NCBI GenBank assembly: GCA_038217425.1
Contig: JBBQPM010000036.1
Span: 1 to 45,989, forward strand
DNA from: JAIEPT01 sp038217425
GTDB taxonomy: Bacteria > Planctomycetota > Planctomycetia > Gemmatales > Gemmataceae
Reading direction: 5' to 3'
Length of the DNA: 45,989 nt
Below are positions 26,561 to 36,952 of the stretch, piece by piece. Under the pieces are notes generated by a model. The model did not search any database. It was not told the origin of the DNA and saw only the letters and a program-made list of their open reading frames with translations. The translations under genes were made by a program, and so were the position numbers. The first letter of the stretch is position 1. Each line of letters starts with the position of its first letter.

Positions 26561-27772
26561 ATGAAAACTTACCTCGCTCTACTCCTGCTCCTCCCCTCGA
26601 CAGCGTTCGCCCAGGTCAAGAAGCGCGATCCCGTCGTCCTCACCGAAGCCGCGCTGAAACTTCATCGTGAAGCCTTGCTCATCGACGGACACAACGATAT
26701 CCCCTGGAAGATCCGCGAGTTCAAGGACGATCCCTTCTCCAGGATCGTCGACCTGAGCGTCCATCAACCGAAACTTCACACCGACATCCCCCGACTCCGC
26801 AAGGGCAACGTCGGCGCCCAATTCTGGTCGGTCTTCGTCCCTGCCAACACCATGCATTCCAAGAAAGCCGTCACGCAGACGCTCGAACAGATCGACATCG
26901 TCCATCGGCTCGTCAAAAAATATCCCGAGACGTTCGTCCTCGCCCTCACCAGCGCCGACATCCTTCAAGCTCGAAAAGACGGCAAGATCGCCTCGCTGAT
27001 CGGCGTCGAAGGAGGGCACTCGATTGACAACTCGCTCGGCGTGCTGCGCATGCTCCACGCCCTGGGAGCCCGTTACATGACGCTCACGCATTCCGAGACC
27101 CTCGACTGGGCCGACTCCGCCACCGACGTTCCCAAGAATAACGGCCTCTCGCCGTTCGGCGAACAAGTCGTCGCCGAGATGAATCGCCTGGGGATGCTCG
27201 TCGATATTTCGCACGTCTCGGCGGAGACGATGCGGCATGTCCTGAAAGTCAGCAAGGCGCCGATCATCGCCTCGCATTCGTCGGCATACGCCGTGGCGCC
27301 GCATGCACGCAACGTCCCGGACGACGTGCTGAAACTCCTCGCCCACAACGGCGGCGTCGTCATGGTCAACTTCTACTCGGGGTTTCTGACGCCCGAAGGG
27401 GCGCGTGCTTCCAAGGATATGTTCAAGGTGAGCCGGGATCTGCGGGAGAAGTACCCCAAGGAGGCCGAGTTTCAGGAGGCGTACGCCCAGTGGCGGCAGG
27501 CGCACCCCTTCCCGCGCGGCAGCGTGCACGATGTCGTCGATCACATCGAGCACATCGTCAAGATCGCCGGCATCGACCACGTCGGCATCGGCTCGGACTA
27601 CGACGGCATCGGCAGCACGCCGGTACAACTCGAAGACGTCGGCACGTATCCGTTCATCACGCAGGAGCTCATGAACCGTGGCCACGCCCCCGTTGCCATC
27701 CGGAAGATCCTGGGTGAGAACGTGCTGCGAGTTTTACAGCAAGCGGAGAAAGTCGCGGCTACGGCGCGCTAA
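26561..27772 (+). CDS. Membrane dipeptidase (renal dipeptidase family, M19)
   Basis: Zinc-dependent exported dipeptidase; the family cleaves dipeptides, including some D-residues. 403 residues. Signal peptide: MKTYLALLLLLPSTAFA, cleavage before QVKK. Metal-site motifs: DGHNDIPW with H44 and D46, bridging Glu in GVEGGHSIDN, ISHVS and ASHSSAYAV for the later His ligands, and DHVGIGSDYDG for the final Asp. The start at 26561 places the signal peptide at the N-terminus; an earlier in-frame start at 26480 would bury it. Single gene, divergent from the folK fusion gene. Confidence 0.93.
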   Translation: MKTYLALLLLLPSTAFAQVKKRDPVVLTEAALKLHREALLIDGHNDIPWKIREFKDDPFSRIVDLSVHQPKLHTDIPRLRKGNVGAQFWSVFVPANTMHSKKAVTQTLEQIDIVHRLVKKYPETFVLALTSADILQARKDGKIASLIGVEGGHSIDNSLGVLRMLHALGARYMTLTHSETLDWADSATDVPKNNGLSPFGEQVVAEMNRLGMLVDISHVSAETMRHVLKVSKAPIIASHSSAYAVAPHARNVPDDVLKLLAHNGGVVMVNFYSGFLTPEGARASKDMFKVSRDLREKYPKEAEFQEAYAQWRQAHPFPRGSVHDVVDHIEHIVKIAGIDHVGIGSDYDGIGSTPVQLEDVGTYPFITQELMNRGHAPVAIRKILGENVLRVLQQAEKVAATAR

Positions 27773-27887
27773 CAACACGCGGGCGGCAGCCGACTGCTTC
27801 GGAACGTCTGATGACAAGGCGCGCGTTCGTATTATCATGTAGGTGTGCAGATCGGGCAGGATTTGAGCGATCGAAGAGAGATAACGC

Positions 27888-28655
27888 ATGTGGCGAGAAG
27901 ACGTCGAGTTCTTGTTTCCCCTCCCCACGCAAACCAACGCCGCCGACAAGTCCTTGTTCATCCAACTCCTGGCCCACGTGCGCACTCGCGCTCCGCACTA
28001 TAACTACGTGGAAGTCGGTTCGTATCTCGGCGGTTCACTGGTCCCCGCGCTGCGCGACGAACGATGCGAGCGGGTTCTGTCGATCGACCTGCGTCCCAAG
28101 GTTCAGCCCGACGCGCGCGGGTTGGCGTACGACTATAGCCAAGTCACGACCGAGGCCATGCTCGTCAAGCTACGCAGCTGCGACGGACTCGACCTGAAAA
28201 AGCTCAGGACGTTTGAAGGATCGGCCGCCGAATGCGACTTTCAGGCTCAGAAGTTCCAGGTCGCGTTCATCGACGCCGAGCACACGGACGAAGCGGTCTT
28301 CGACGACTTCCTGGCGCTTTTCGATCATCTCGAAAAGCATGCGGTATGCATCTTCCACGACGCCCCGTTTGTCCTGTCCGGCCTCGAGAACCTTCGCAGT
28401 TTCCTGCGCTACCATCGCCGGGAGTGTACCCTGCTCCTCTTCGACAAGACCGCGATCGCCGTCATTTTTCTGGACGAGACGTTGGAGAACCTCCCCGAAG
28501 CGATTCGCACTTCAGCGGTCAACTGGCAGGCGGCCAAGAAAAGCAATCGCGATAAGATGCTCCTTCGGCAGATTCAGAATCGATGCACCGTCACCGTAAA
28601 ACTGAAAGAGACTCCTCCAGCAGACGGCGCCCAGTTTGCCTTTCCATCCGGTTGA
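27888..28655 (+). CDS. Class I SAM-dependent methyltransferase-like protein
   Basis: 255 residues. The SAM-binding first strand is VEVGSYLGGSLVPAL (41-55), the acidic end of strand 2 VLSIDLRP, and the motif corresponding to strand 4/5 AFIDAEHTDEAVFDDFLALF, as in the Methyltransf_24 (glycosylation/LPS-linked and antibiotic O-methyltransferase) group. Substrate unknown. The next gene starts 66 nt downstream on the same strand, encoding a 2-oxoglutarate-type hydroxylase, so the two may modify the same product. Confidence 0.75.
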   Translation: MWREDVEFLFPLPTQTNAADKSLFIQLLAHVRTRAPHYNYVEVGSYLGGSLVPALRDERCERVLSIDLRPKVQPDARGLAYDYSQVTTEAMLVKLRSCDGLDLKKLRTFEGSAAECDFQAQKFQVAFIDAEHTDEAVFDDFLALFDHLEKHAVCIFHDAPFVLSGLENLRSFLRYHRRECTLLLFDKTAIAVIFLDETLENLPEAIRTSAVNWQAAKKSNRDKMLLRQIQNRCTVTVKLKETPPADGAQFAFPSG

Positions 28656-28721
28656 TTCAAACCGGCGAACCGCTCGTCACCAGGGTTTTCCAATACCACC
28701 TTCCCTTCGGAGATTTTTTCG

Positions 28722-29387
28722 ATGTACAAAGATCCCTCGAAGTACCCGTTCGTCAAACTTCTCGAAGACAACTGGCAAGCCATTCTCGCCGAATATCAAG
28801 CCGTCGCCGCCAAGCCGGAAATGCATGCCTGGCCCGAAAAGAAACTCTACGACGGCAAATGGGACACCTTCGGGCTTTACGGCTTCGGCATGAAACAGCC
28901 CGAGAATTGCCAGCGCTGCCCGACCACCACCAAGGTCGTCGAGCAGATCCCCGGCATGGTCATGGCTGGATTCTCGCGGCTCGCTCCCGGGACGCACATC
29001 AAGCCGCACGTCGGGTACGGCGGTTGGGCGCAGTACGTGGTGCGCTGTCATCTCGGTCTGATCGTGCCGAAAGGGTGCGAGATGCGCGTCGGACCGGAAA
29101 CGCGGAGCTGGGAGAACGGCAAGGTCACGGTCTTCAGCGACGCTACGGAACATGAAGTTTGGAACCGCGCCGACAGCGAACGCGTGGTGCTCTTGCTCGA
29201 CGTCAAGAATCCGGAGTTCAAGTGGAAGCTCCTGAATCCGGAACTCACGCCGGACATGGCGGATTTCATCAAACAGCGTTGGCCGCATCTCACGTTCAAG
29301 GAAAAGATGGGCTACCTCGCCTGGCGGGCGCTGAACTTCTGGAAGAAACCGCGCGAGTACGTCGATGAGATCCCGGCCAAGAAGTAA
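28722..29387 (+). CDS. Aspartyl/asparaginyl beta-hydroxylase family dioxygenase
   Basis: 221 residues with the cupin core of Fe(II)/2-oxoglutarate aspartyl/asparaginyl hydroxylases: first iron His96 in THIKPHVGYG, the RCHLGL motif (R108, H110) and distal His144 in ATEHEVWN followed by R154. The family hydroxylates aspartyl/asparaginyl side chains in proteins, and bacterial members also act on lipids and free or carrier-bound amino acids. No signal peptide, so cytoplasmic. Convergent with the following ABC permease gene. Confidence 0.88.
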   Translation: MYKDPSKYPFVKLLEDNWQAILAEYQAVAAKPEMHAWPEKKLYDGKWDTFGLYGFGMKQPENCQRCPTTTKVVEQIPGMVMAGFSRLAPGTHIKPHVGYGGWAQYVVRCHLGLIVPKGCEMRVGPETRSWENGKVTVFSDATEHEVWNRADSERVVLLLDVKNPEFKWKLLNPELTPDMADFIKQRWPHLTFKEKMGYLAWRALNFWKKPREYVDEIPAKK

Positions 29388-29427
29388 CCCGCCTCCCGCG
29401 CGAAGTCGGTACGAGACTCGAGCCCGA

Positions 29428-30807
29428 TCATTCGTAGCGAAGCGCTTCGATCGGGTCGAGTTTCGAGGCGCGCCAGGCCGGATAGAATCCGAAGATCACG
29501 CCCACCGCTACCGAAACTCCGACCGCAGCGAAGATGGCACGCAGCGAAAGTTCCGTAGGCCAACCGAGGAAAAAGTTGACGGCCCAGGAGGCGCCCTCTC
29601 CCGCCACGATGCCCATGGCGCCGCCGAACAGGCACAGGACGATCGCTTCCATTAGAAACTGCCGCAGAATGTCCGAGCTGTTGGCGCCGACGGCCATGCG
29701 TAGGCCGATCTCGCGCGTGCGCTCCGTCACCGACACGAGCATGATGTTCATGATGCCGACGCCGCCCACCGCGAGCGAAATCATGGCCACGCATAGCAGT
29801 AGCCCGCTCATCAAATCGGAGGTCGAGGACATCGCCTTGGAAAGCTCCGTCATGTCGCGCACGTTGAAGTCGTTCGGTTGGCCGGGGCGGATGTTGTGGC
29901 GGTCGTGCAACAGGTCGGTGATCTGCCGTACTGCGACGGGAATATCGAGGTCCGACTTCGCCTGCACCAAGATCTGATCGACGTTCGTGAAGCGGATGGG
30001 CTGGGGCGTATTGGCGAGTTGCGATGCCGAGGGCGTTAGATACAGGCCCGTCTGCTGCGCCGGGTAGCGGTCGTTGAGGCTGTTGACTTTCTGGTTCGGA
30101 TCGCCGACGACGGCGGCGCTTTGGTTGGACGTCGTCGCGGAACTCCCGGCGACGCGAAACTTGATCGTCGTCCAGGGGGCGAGCACGATATCGTCCTGAT
30201 CGACGCCCATCATGTTGGCGCCCTTGCGGCCCAGGACGCCGATCACTTTGAGCGAAACATTCTGCACGCGAATCTCTTTGCCGATCGGCGACTCGTCGCC
30301 GAAAAGCTGGCGCACGAGCGTTTGCCCGAGCAGGCAGACGCTGGCGCCGTTCCGGACATCGCGATCGGTGAACGGTTCGCCTTGCTCGAGTTCTTCCCAT
30401 TCGCGCACGGTCAGAAACGCGGGCGTGCTGCCATAGATGTACGTCGGAACCCAGTTGCGGTTGCCGTAGACAACTTGAGCGCGGACACGGGCGATCGGGG
30501 CGGCGGCGCTGACGGCGGAACACTCGCGCAGGATTGCCTCGGCATCCTGGGGCGTGAGCGTGGTGATGCTGCCGCTGCCGAAGGAAACGCCGCCGCTCGA
30601 CGCCGTTCCGGGTTGGACCAGCAGCGTGTTGGCGCCCATGCTCTGGATGGTCTTCTGGATTGCCGTCGAGGAGCCCTGGCCGATCTCCTCCATGGCGATC
30701 ACGGCGCCGACGCCGATGATGATGCCGAGCGTCGTCAATCCCGAGCGGAGAATGTTCCGCCGGATCGCGCGAAGCGCGGTTCGAAATGTTCGCAGCAAGG
30801 ATCGCAT
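29428..30807 (-). CDS. ABC transporter permease, MacB/FtsX type (second system)
   Basis: 459 residues. N-terminal helix at ~21-40 (SGLTTLGIIIGVGAVIAM), a MacB periplasmic domain to ~330, then three helices with the FtsX signature GGVGIMNIMLVSVTERTREI and a PAWRASKLDPIEALRYE end. It resembles the permease at 17290-18501 in plan and in signature motifs, but is about 56 residues longer in the periplasmic domain. Last gene of the operon at 32921-29428; the ATPase stop is 28 nt upstream. Confidence 0.93.
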   Translation of the reverse strand: MRSLLRTFRTALRAIRRNILRSGLTTLGIIIGVGAVIAMEEIGQGSSTAIQKTIQSMGANTLLVQPGTASSGGVSFGSGSITTLTPQDAEAILRECSAVSAAAPIARVRAQVVYGNRNWVPTYIYGSTPAFLTVREWEELEQGEPFTDRDVRNGASVCLLGQTLVRQLFGDESPIGKEIRVQNVSLKVIGVLGRKGANMMGVDQDDIVLAPWTTIKFRVAGSSATTSNQSAAVVGDPNQKVNSLNDRYPAQQTGLYLTPSASQLANTPQPIRFTNVDQILVQAKSDLDIPVAVRQITDLLHDRHNIRPGQPNDFNVRDMTELSKAMSSTSDLMSGLLLCVAMISLAVGGVGIMNIMLVSVTERTREIGLRMAVGANSSDILRQFLMEAIVLCLFGGAMGIVAGEGASWAVNFFLGWPTELSLRAIFAAVGVSVAVGVIFGFYPAWRASKLDPIEALRYE

Positions 30808-30835
30808 GGCTCGTCTCCCCCAATTTCTCGATCGT

Positions 30836-31552
30836 TCATGATGCCGCGGCGAACTGCATGTCCGGCACGAAGGCGCCGTTCTCGATGCGGCCGTCTTTCA
30901 TGCGGATAATTCGCTTGGCCTCCGCCGCCACTTCGTTTTCGTGCGTCACCAGGATGACGGTGATCCCCTCTTCGTCATTGAGTCGGCGGAACATCTGCAG
31001 GATCTCGACCGTCGTCTGCGAATCGAGGTTGCCGGTCGGTTCATCCGCGAGCAGGAGCGGCGGGCGATTCACCAGCGCCCGCGCGATGGCGATGCGCTGT
31101 TGCTGACCGCCGGAAAGCTGCGAAGGTTCGTGATCGAGCCGATTGCCCAACCCGACCATTTCCAGAAGCTTCCGCGCCATGCCGATCTGCTCGCTGCGCG
31201 GCAATTCGCGAGCGGTGTATTCGAGCGGCATCATCACTTGATCGAGCGCCGAAGTTCGGGGCAGCAGGTTGAAGCTCTGAAACACGAAGCCGATCTTGCG
31301 ATTGCGAATCTGCGCCCGGGCCGCGTACGACATCTTCGAGATCTCCTCGCCGTCGAGCCAGTATTCTCCCGACGTGGGATGATCGAGGCAGCCGAGCAGA
31401 TTCATGAGCGTCGTCTTGCCGGAGCCGGAAGATCCCATGAGCGCGATCATCTCGCCTTGCGCGATCGACAAGGAGACCCCCTTGAGGACGGGGACGTCGA
31501 TTTCGCCGAGGTGGTACGTCTTGTGGATGTCCTTTAGTTCGATCAAGTTCAT
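30836..31552 (-). CDS. ABC transporter ATP-binding protein, MacB/LolD type (second system)
   Basis: 238 residues. Walker A GSSGSGKTT, Q-loop FVFQSFNLL, signature LSGGQQQR, Walker B LLLADEPT with GNLDSQ, and VTHE at the H-loop. ATPase of the second MacB-like exporter. Start at ATG 31550-31552; the N-terminus MNLIELKDIHKTY is typical. 28 nt separate it from both neighbours, so the three genes are clearly one operon. Confidence 0.94.
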   Translation of the reverse strand: MNLIELKDIHKTYHLGEIDVPVLKGVSLSIAQGEMIALMGSSGSGKTTLMNLLGCLDHPTSGEYWLDGEEISKMSYAARAQIRNRKIGFVFQSFNLLPRTSALDQVMMPLEYTARELPRSEQIGMARKLLEMVGLGNRLDHEPSQLSGGQQQRIAIARALVNRPPLLLADEPTGNLDSQTTVEILQMFRRLNDEEGITVILVTHENEVAAEAKRIIRMKDGRIENGAFVPDMQFAAAS

Positions 31553-31580
31553 GGCGGCGCCTCCCAGCAGAACGTTTCGA

Positions 31581-32921
31581 TTACGAGGATTTTTTGCCGC
31601 CGCCGAACATTTTCGGGGCGAAGGGGTTGCTGCCCGAGGACGTCGATTGCGACGACTGCGAACCGACGACGATCTGATCGTCGGGCTGGAGGTCGCTTTC
31701 GAGAACCTCCGTTTGCACGCCGTCGGTGAGGCCCAGGCGAACGCTGACCGGACGAACGAGCGTATCCTGCTTGACCCACACGATGCCGCGATCGCCCGAT
31801 TCTTTGAGCGTCTCCGTTTGGCTTCCCGGCACGATCTGCGCGGCCTTCGGCTTCCAGCGAAGCGCGGCGTTGGCGACGAGCAGAACCTGCGTCCGTTTTT
31901 CGATCTGGAACTGGAGGTTCGCGGTCAGGTAGGGCAGCAGGTCGCCGCTGGAATTATCGGTGGCGACGACGACGGTATACGTGACCACGTTGTTCGTCAT
32001 GTTGGCGTTGAGGCGAATCTGCGCGACGTTGCCGACGAAGGTCCTCCCGGGAAACGAATCGACCGAAAATGTGACGTCCTGGCCGCGCCGAATCTTGCCG
32101 ATGTCGGCTTCGTTGACGGAGGCCCAAACCTGGAGCTTCTTGAGATCCTTGGCGATCAAAAACAGACTCGGCGCGTTGACGCCAGCGACGACGGTTTGGC
32201 CGACGTTGACGCGCCGATCGAGAATGACGCCCTCCACCGGCGAACGGATCTGCGTGAAGCTGAGGTTGACCTGCGCTTCGCGCAGCGTTGCCTCGGTTCT
32301 TCCCTTGGCTTTCTCGGCCTGGATCTTCGTCACCTTGGCCTGGGCGATCATCGCATCGCCGACGGCGAGGTTGGCCTTGCTCGTCTCGTAGTTCGCCTTG
32401 GCGGTTTCGAACTCGAGTTCGGCAATGTTGCGATCCTGTTTGAGTTGGACCGCGCGTTGCCAATCGCTGAGCGCCTGGTTGAGCTTGGCCTTGTACTGCT
32501 GCAGGTCGGCGTGGGCGCGGACGATGCCGACTTCGGCCTGGCTGATCTGTGCGTCCGCTTCATCGACCGCGGCCTGAGCCTGGGCGACGCGGGCCTTGAA
32601 GAGCGAATCGTCGAGCTGAGCCAAAAGCGTGCCCGGATAAACGACGGAGCGGTAGTCGATGCTGGCGTTGGGATTGTTCGGATCGACGCCCATGTGCTTG
32701 ATTTGAGCGGCAACCTGGGCGCCCACGTCGATGACTTCTTCCGGCTGAGTCACGCCGGTGGCGCTGATGGTGGCGGTGAGGTCGCCACGTTCGAGCTTGA
32801 CCGTGCGAAACGAGGCGACGGCCGCACGAGGCGCCCCGTAGGTTTTCCATGCCCATCCGCCGGCGCCTACCATGATGGCGAGCCCGATCACCCCCAGAAA
32901 GATACGTAACGGCCGTTTCAT
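31581..32921 (-). CDS. MacA-like periplasmic adaptor (HlyD family)
   Basis: 446 residues. Membrane anchor 5-24 (LRIFLGVIGLAIMVGAGGWAW), biotinyl-lipoyl halves around ISATGVTQPEEVIDVGAQVAAQI and FTQIRSPVEGVILDRRVNVG, a coiled-coil hairpin (~115-220, Ala/Gln/Lys-rich) and a beta-barrel domain with DSFPGRTFVGNVAQI. The C-terminus is Ser/Gly-rich. It carries substrate between the MacB-type pump and an outer-membrane TolC-like channel, which is not encoded here. Confidence 0.93.
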   Translation of the reverse strand: MKRPLRIFLGVIGLAIMVGAGGWAWKTYGAPRAAVASFRTVKLERGDLTATISATGVTQPEEVIDVGAQVAAQIKHMGVDPNNPNASIDYRSVVYPGTLLAQLDDSLFKARVAQAQAAVDEADAQISQAEVGIVRAHADLQQYKAKLNQALSDWQRAVQLKQDRNIAELEFETAKANYETSKANLAVGDAMIAQAKVTKIQAEKAKGRTEATLREAQVNLSFTQIRSPVEGVILDRRVNVGQTVVAGVNAPSLFLIAKDLKKLQVWASVNEADIGKIRRGQDVTFSVDSFPGRTFVGNVAQIRLNANMTNNVVTYTVVVATDNSSGDLLPYLTANLQFQIEKRTQVLLVANAALRWKPKAAQIVPGSQTETLKESGDRGIVWVKQDTLVRPVSVRLGLTDGVQTEVLESDLQPDDQIVVGSQSSQSTSSGSNPFAPKMFGGGKKSS

Positions 32922-33241
32922 GATGCACCTCGACGTCGTTTTTCTCCACTAGAGAAACGCACAGCCCGGGAGGAATTGCGCGTCGACGCGAGGATTTGAG
33001 CGATTGGGCAAGGTTTATTCTGCACACCGGTACATATGCGAGCGGCGCGGCGTCAGCCCGCCGTGGATCTCCCAAAGTGATCGCAGGTTTCCACGGCGGG
33101 CAGAATTTTCGGGGGCTTTTTGCAAATTTTCGCAAAAAAGATGTCCGGATTCGCGAATGCCGTCGCTTATAGAGTGGGAAGCGGAGAAGACACCGGCCCC
33201 GCTCTATCGCCCAGGAGCGGCGGCCGGATTTATCCGTTCGT
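32922..33241. other. Intergenic region upstream of the macA-like gene, with an inverted repeat
   Basis: 320 nt without a plausible gene. It holds one clear inverted repeat: GCCCGCCGTGGA (33056-33067) and TCCACGGCGGGC (33090-33101), a perfect 12-bp stem. Some A/T-rich sequence follows on the plus strand (33102-33141). No convincing promoter was identified for the macA-like gene, although it must lie here. Confidence 0.55.
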
Positions 33242-34825
<1,584 letters not shown>

Positions 34826-34891
34826 CGTGTCTATCCCTGCTTGTGAGAACGCGGAGAGGGCGTTCGGAACAGGAGTTAGGTTAGCGGTTCC

Positions 34892-36067
34892 CTACCGATC
34901 TTCAAGCACAATCCACTCGCCCTGAAACATCGAACGTGACACCGGTATGTCACTGGCAAAGACCAGACGATAGGGGTCGGTCTCATCGCGATCCGGCAGC
35001 GGCAGCACGACGAGGTTAGCCGACTTCCCGGGCTTCAGGCTGCCGTGGTACATGCCATAGCCCATGGCCTCGGCTCCGTGCAGCGTTATCATCCGCAGCA
35101 GCATTTCGCCGGGGATATCGGGATGATGCGACGCGAGCCAGCGCGCCTCGGCCAGGATATCGAGATCGGGGTTCGAAGCGAGGCTGTCCGTCCCCAGGCA
35201 AACTCCGGGAAAGTCGCGAAACGGGTGGGGCGGGTGCCCGAAGGCCGCATGCGTGCGCGGGCAGTAGACGATCGTCCCTTGCGTCACGTCTGTAGGCGCG
35301 AGGTAGTTGCCGTGAATCCAGAGCGGCGGCGTCGACCACGGTAGGTTCACGATATCGCGCCAGCTTGCCGCCGGGGCCTCCCGATTCCAGATGCCGAGTT
35401 CGTCAAGGAACGCGACGAAAGGACCGGTACGGCGTTCGAGTAGATCGGCTTCTTCGCGGAATTCCCCAAGGTGCATGGCCCAGCGCACCCAGGGGAGCGG
35501 TGCGAGTTGTTCCAGTAGACTCGCGCGAACGCTGTACGGGGCGTGCGGGCTGATCGCAGGCTTTGATCGCGCCTGCTCGAAAAACTGCTGTGCGCGCGCC
35601 GGCGACATGCCCACGACTTCGAAGAACGAGACGCTATTCATCGGCGCCCCTCGCAGTGCATCCCAACTGGCGTCCTGAGTCGCGATGTCCCCCACGAGGG
35701 TCGTGCCGCTGCGGATTAATTGGCGGATGCCCTCGGCGACGCCCAACTTCAAGCTCTCGGGCGTTTGCTGCCGGCGATGGGCGATGACTTGTTTGAGCCA
35801 GGCGAGATAGTCGGGCGTGGGCGAATAAAGTCCCGCGGCGTCCGAGAGATCGAGATGCGTGTGCGCGTTGACGAACCCCGGCAAAATCGCGACGTGTCCA
35901 AGGTCGATCGTTTCGGAGCCCGCAGCGCTAGCAAGGATGTTGGAGCTTTCCTTGCTAGCGCTGCGGGCTCCAACGGAGATTATCCGGTCACCCTCAATGG
36001 CGATCGTCCCGTTCGCGATCGGCGGGCCGTCGGCGGGGAAGATCCAGCGGGCGCCGTACGTTGTCAT
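34892..36067 (-). CDS. Amidohydrolase family protein carrying an in-frame palindromic insert
   Basis: 391 residues, cyclic-amidohydrolase fold of the aminodeaminase (ATZ/TRZ-type) group. Metal-binding HTH at 69-71 in GFVNAHTHLDLS, HLGE and HGNYL for the later His ligands, and a GTDSLASNPDLD motif with the metal Asp. The reaction is probably hydrolytic deamination; the substrate is unknown. Residues 33-51 (GARSASKESSNILASAAGS) are encoded by a 57-bp palindrome and replace the short loop expected before ETIDLGHVAILPG. The start overlaps the upstream stop (ATGA, 36064-36067), so it is coupled to the membrane-protein gene. Confidence 0.88.
   Translation of the reverse strand: MTTYGARWIFPADGPPIANGTIAIEGDRIISVGARSASKESSNILASAAGSETIDLGHVAILPGFVNAHTHLDLSDAAGLYSPTPDYLAWLKQVIAHRRQQTPESLKLGVAEGIRQLIRSGTTLVGDIATQDASWDALRGAPMNSVSFFEVVGMSPARAQQFFEQARSKPAISPHAPYSVRASLLEQLAPLPWVRWAMHLGEFREEADLLERRTGPFVAFLDELGIWNREAPAASWRDIVNLPWSTPPLWIHGNYLAPTDVTQGTIVYCPRTHAAFGHPPHPFRDFPGVCLGTDSLASNPDLDILAEARWLASHHPDIPGEMLLRMITLHGAEAMGYGMYHGSLKPGKSANLVVLPLPDRDETDPYRLVFASDIPVSRSMFQGEWIVLEDR
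35915..35971. repeat. 57-bp palindromic element inside the amidohydrolase gene
   Basis: Two perfect 23-bp arms (35915-35937 and 35949-35971) around an 11-nt loop. Length 57 = 19 codons, so the frame is kept. The arms contain the AGCGCTAGCAAGG core. On the plus strand the same palindrome also encodes a GARSASK-like peptide. This resembles coding palindromic elements such as those described in Rickettsia. Confidence 0.9.
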
Positions 36068-36804
36068 GGCGCACTCTTGACGGCCTGGTCGAGCACCATC
36101 GGCAGCACCGTCAGCAGCGAAATGAGCCAGAGCGGTATCGTCAACAGCAACGCGTGCGGCCAGGCGAAACGCAGCAGCAGCCAGAGCGACAAAAACCACA
36201 GGGCGAAGAAGAGACCGTTGAGCAGCCAATTCATCAAACCGCGGCCAAGTTGCGAACGCACCAGCACGCCGGTCGGTCCGGGATTGACGTTGCCGCCGTA
36301 CTCGAACATGGTCCAGCCGTGTTCGCTGCGGTATGCTTTGCCTCCGCCTGTGCCCGTCACGGGATCGGGTTTGAGTTTGTACGTCTCTCCCGCGACGGCG
36401 ACTTCGAGTTCCTCGATATTGACGCCCGACCACGGTTCGCGCGGGCTCTTGCGTTGGTACTCGAAGCGCGTTTGATCTTTGCGAACGCGCACGTATTCGG
36501 CTTTCGGCTTCTTTTTGATGGAAACGACGATCGACTCGACGGGTTCGCGGTTGAGAATGACTTCCGACGAGTAGCGAAAGAGCGTGTCGTACGGAATGGA
36601 GCCCGGTTGGACGCCGGGCTGGAAATTGAGGGCGCACCAGAGGGTGAGATACGCGCCCAGGGCGGCGCCGGCGGCGGGAGCTTGCCAGAGCAGCCCGGCG
36701 CTCGGCTCGGTGTAGATCCAGCCTTGCAGAAAGAACGCCAGCGCGAACAGGAGGACGCCAAGCGTAACCGTCGTCACTGCGAAGATAATGAGCAGTGTGA
36801 GCAT
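36064..36804 (-). CDS. Multi-pass membrane protein of unknown function
   Basis: 246 residues; not recognised. Hydrophobic helices at about 1-26 (MLTLLIIFAVTTVTLGVLLFALAF begins it), ~38-58, and two near the C-terminus (LLNGLFFALWFLSLWLLLRF, ALLLTIPLWLISLLTVLPMV). Between them is a ~120-residue soluble region rich in charged residues (SIKKKPKAEYVRVRKDQTRF, FEYGGNVNPGPTGVLV). ATG 36804 is chosen for GGAG five bases upstream; two in-frame ATGs further up lack it. Translationally coupled to the amidohydrolase gene. Confidence 0.7.
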   Translation of the reverse strand: MLTLLIIFAVTTVTLGVLLFALAFFLQGWIYTEPSAGLLWQAPAAGAALGAYLTLWCALNFQPGVQPGSIPYDTLFRYSSEVILNREPVESIVVSIKKKPKAEYVRVRKDQTRFEYQRKSPREPWSGVNIEELEVAVAGETYKLKPDPVTGTGGGKAYRSEHGWTMFEYGGNVNPGPTGVLVRSQLGRGLMNWLLNGLFFALWFLSLWLLLRFAWPHALLLTIPLWLISLLTVLPMVLDQAVKSAP

Positions 36805-36853
36805 GAAATCTCCAACGATCCCCGCCATCCACCGACGAGCGGGACGCGCAGTA

Positions 36854-36880
36854 AGCGACGGATCGAGCAAGTCCGTCGCT
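36854..36880. repeat. Short inverted repeat upstream of the membrane-protein gene
   Basis: AGCGACGGA (36854-36862) and TCCGTCGCT (36872-36880), 9 bp, loop 9 nt. The GTCGCTCACGCTT right flank matches the repeat family at 12110-12133. It lies in the 148-nt gap between the PPC-domain gene stop and the membrane-protein start. Confidence 0.55.
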
Positions 36881-36952
36881 CACGCTTGGGATTCGTAGAA
36901 AAATCCCAATGTCTCAATTCTGACCGCGTGGAAGTCCCTCGCTCGCCAGGCT

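Noticed and set aside
36064..36883. Fusion of the membrane protein with the amidohydrolase as one long frame (34892-36883)
   Set aside because: The amidohydrolase frame extends upstream only as an arginine-rich shadow of the membrane-protein gene; the two genes use different frames and overlap by ATGA.
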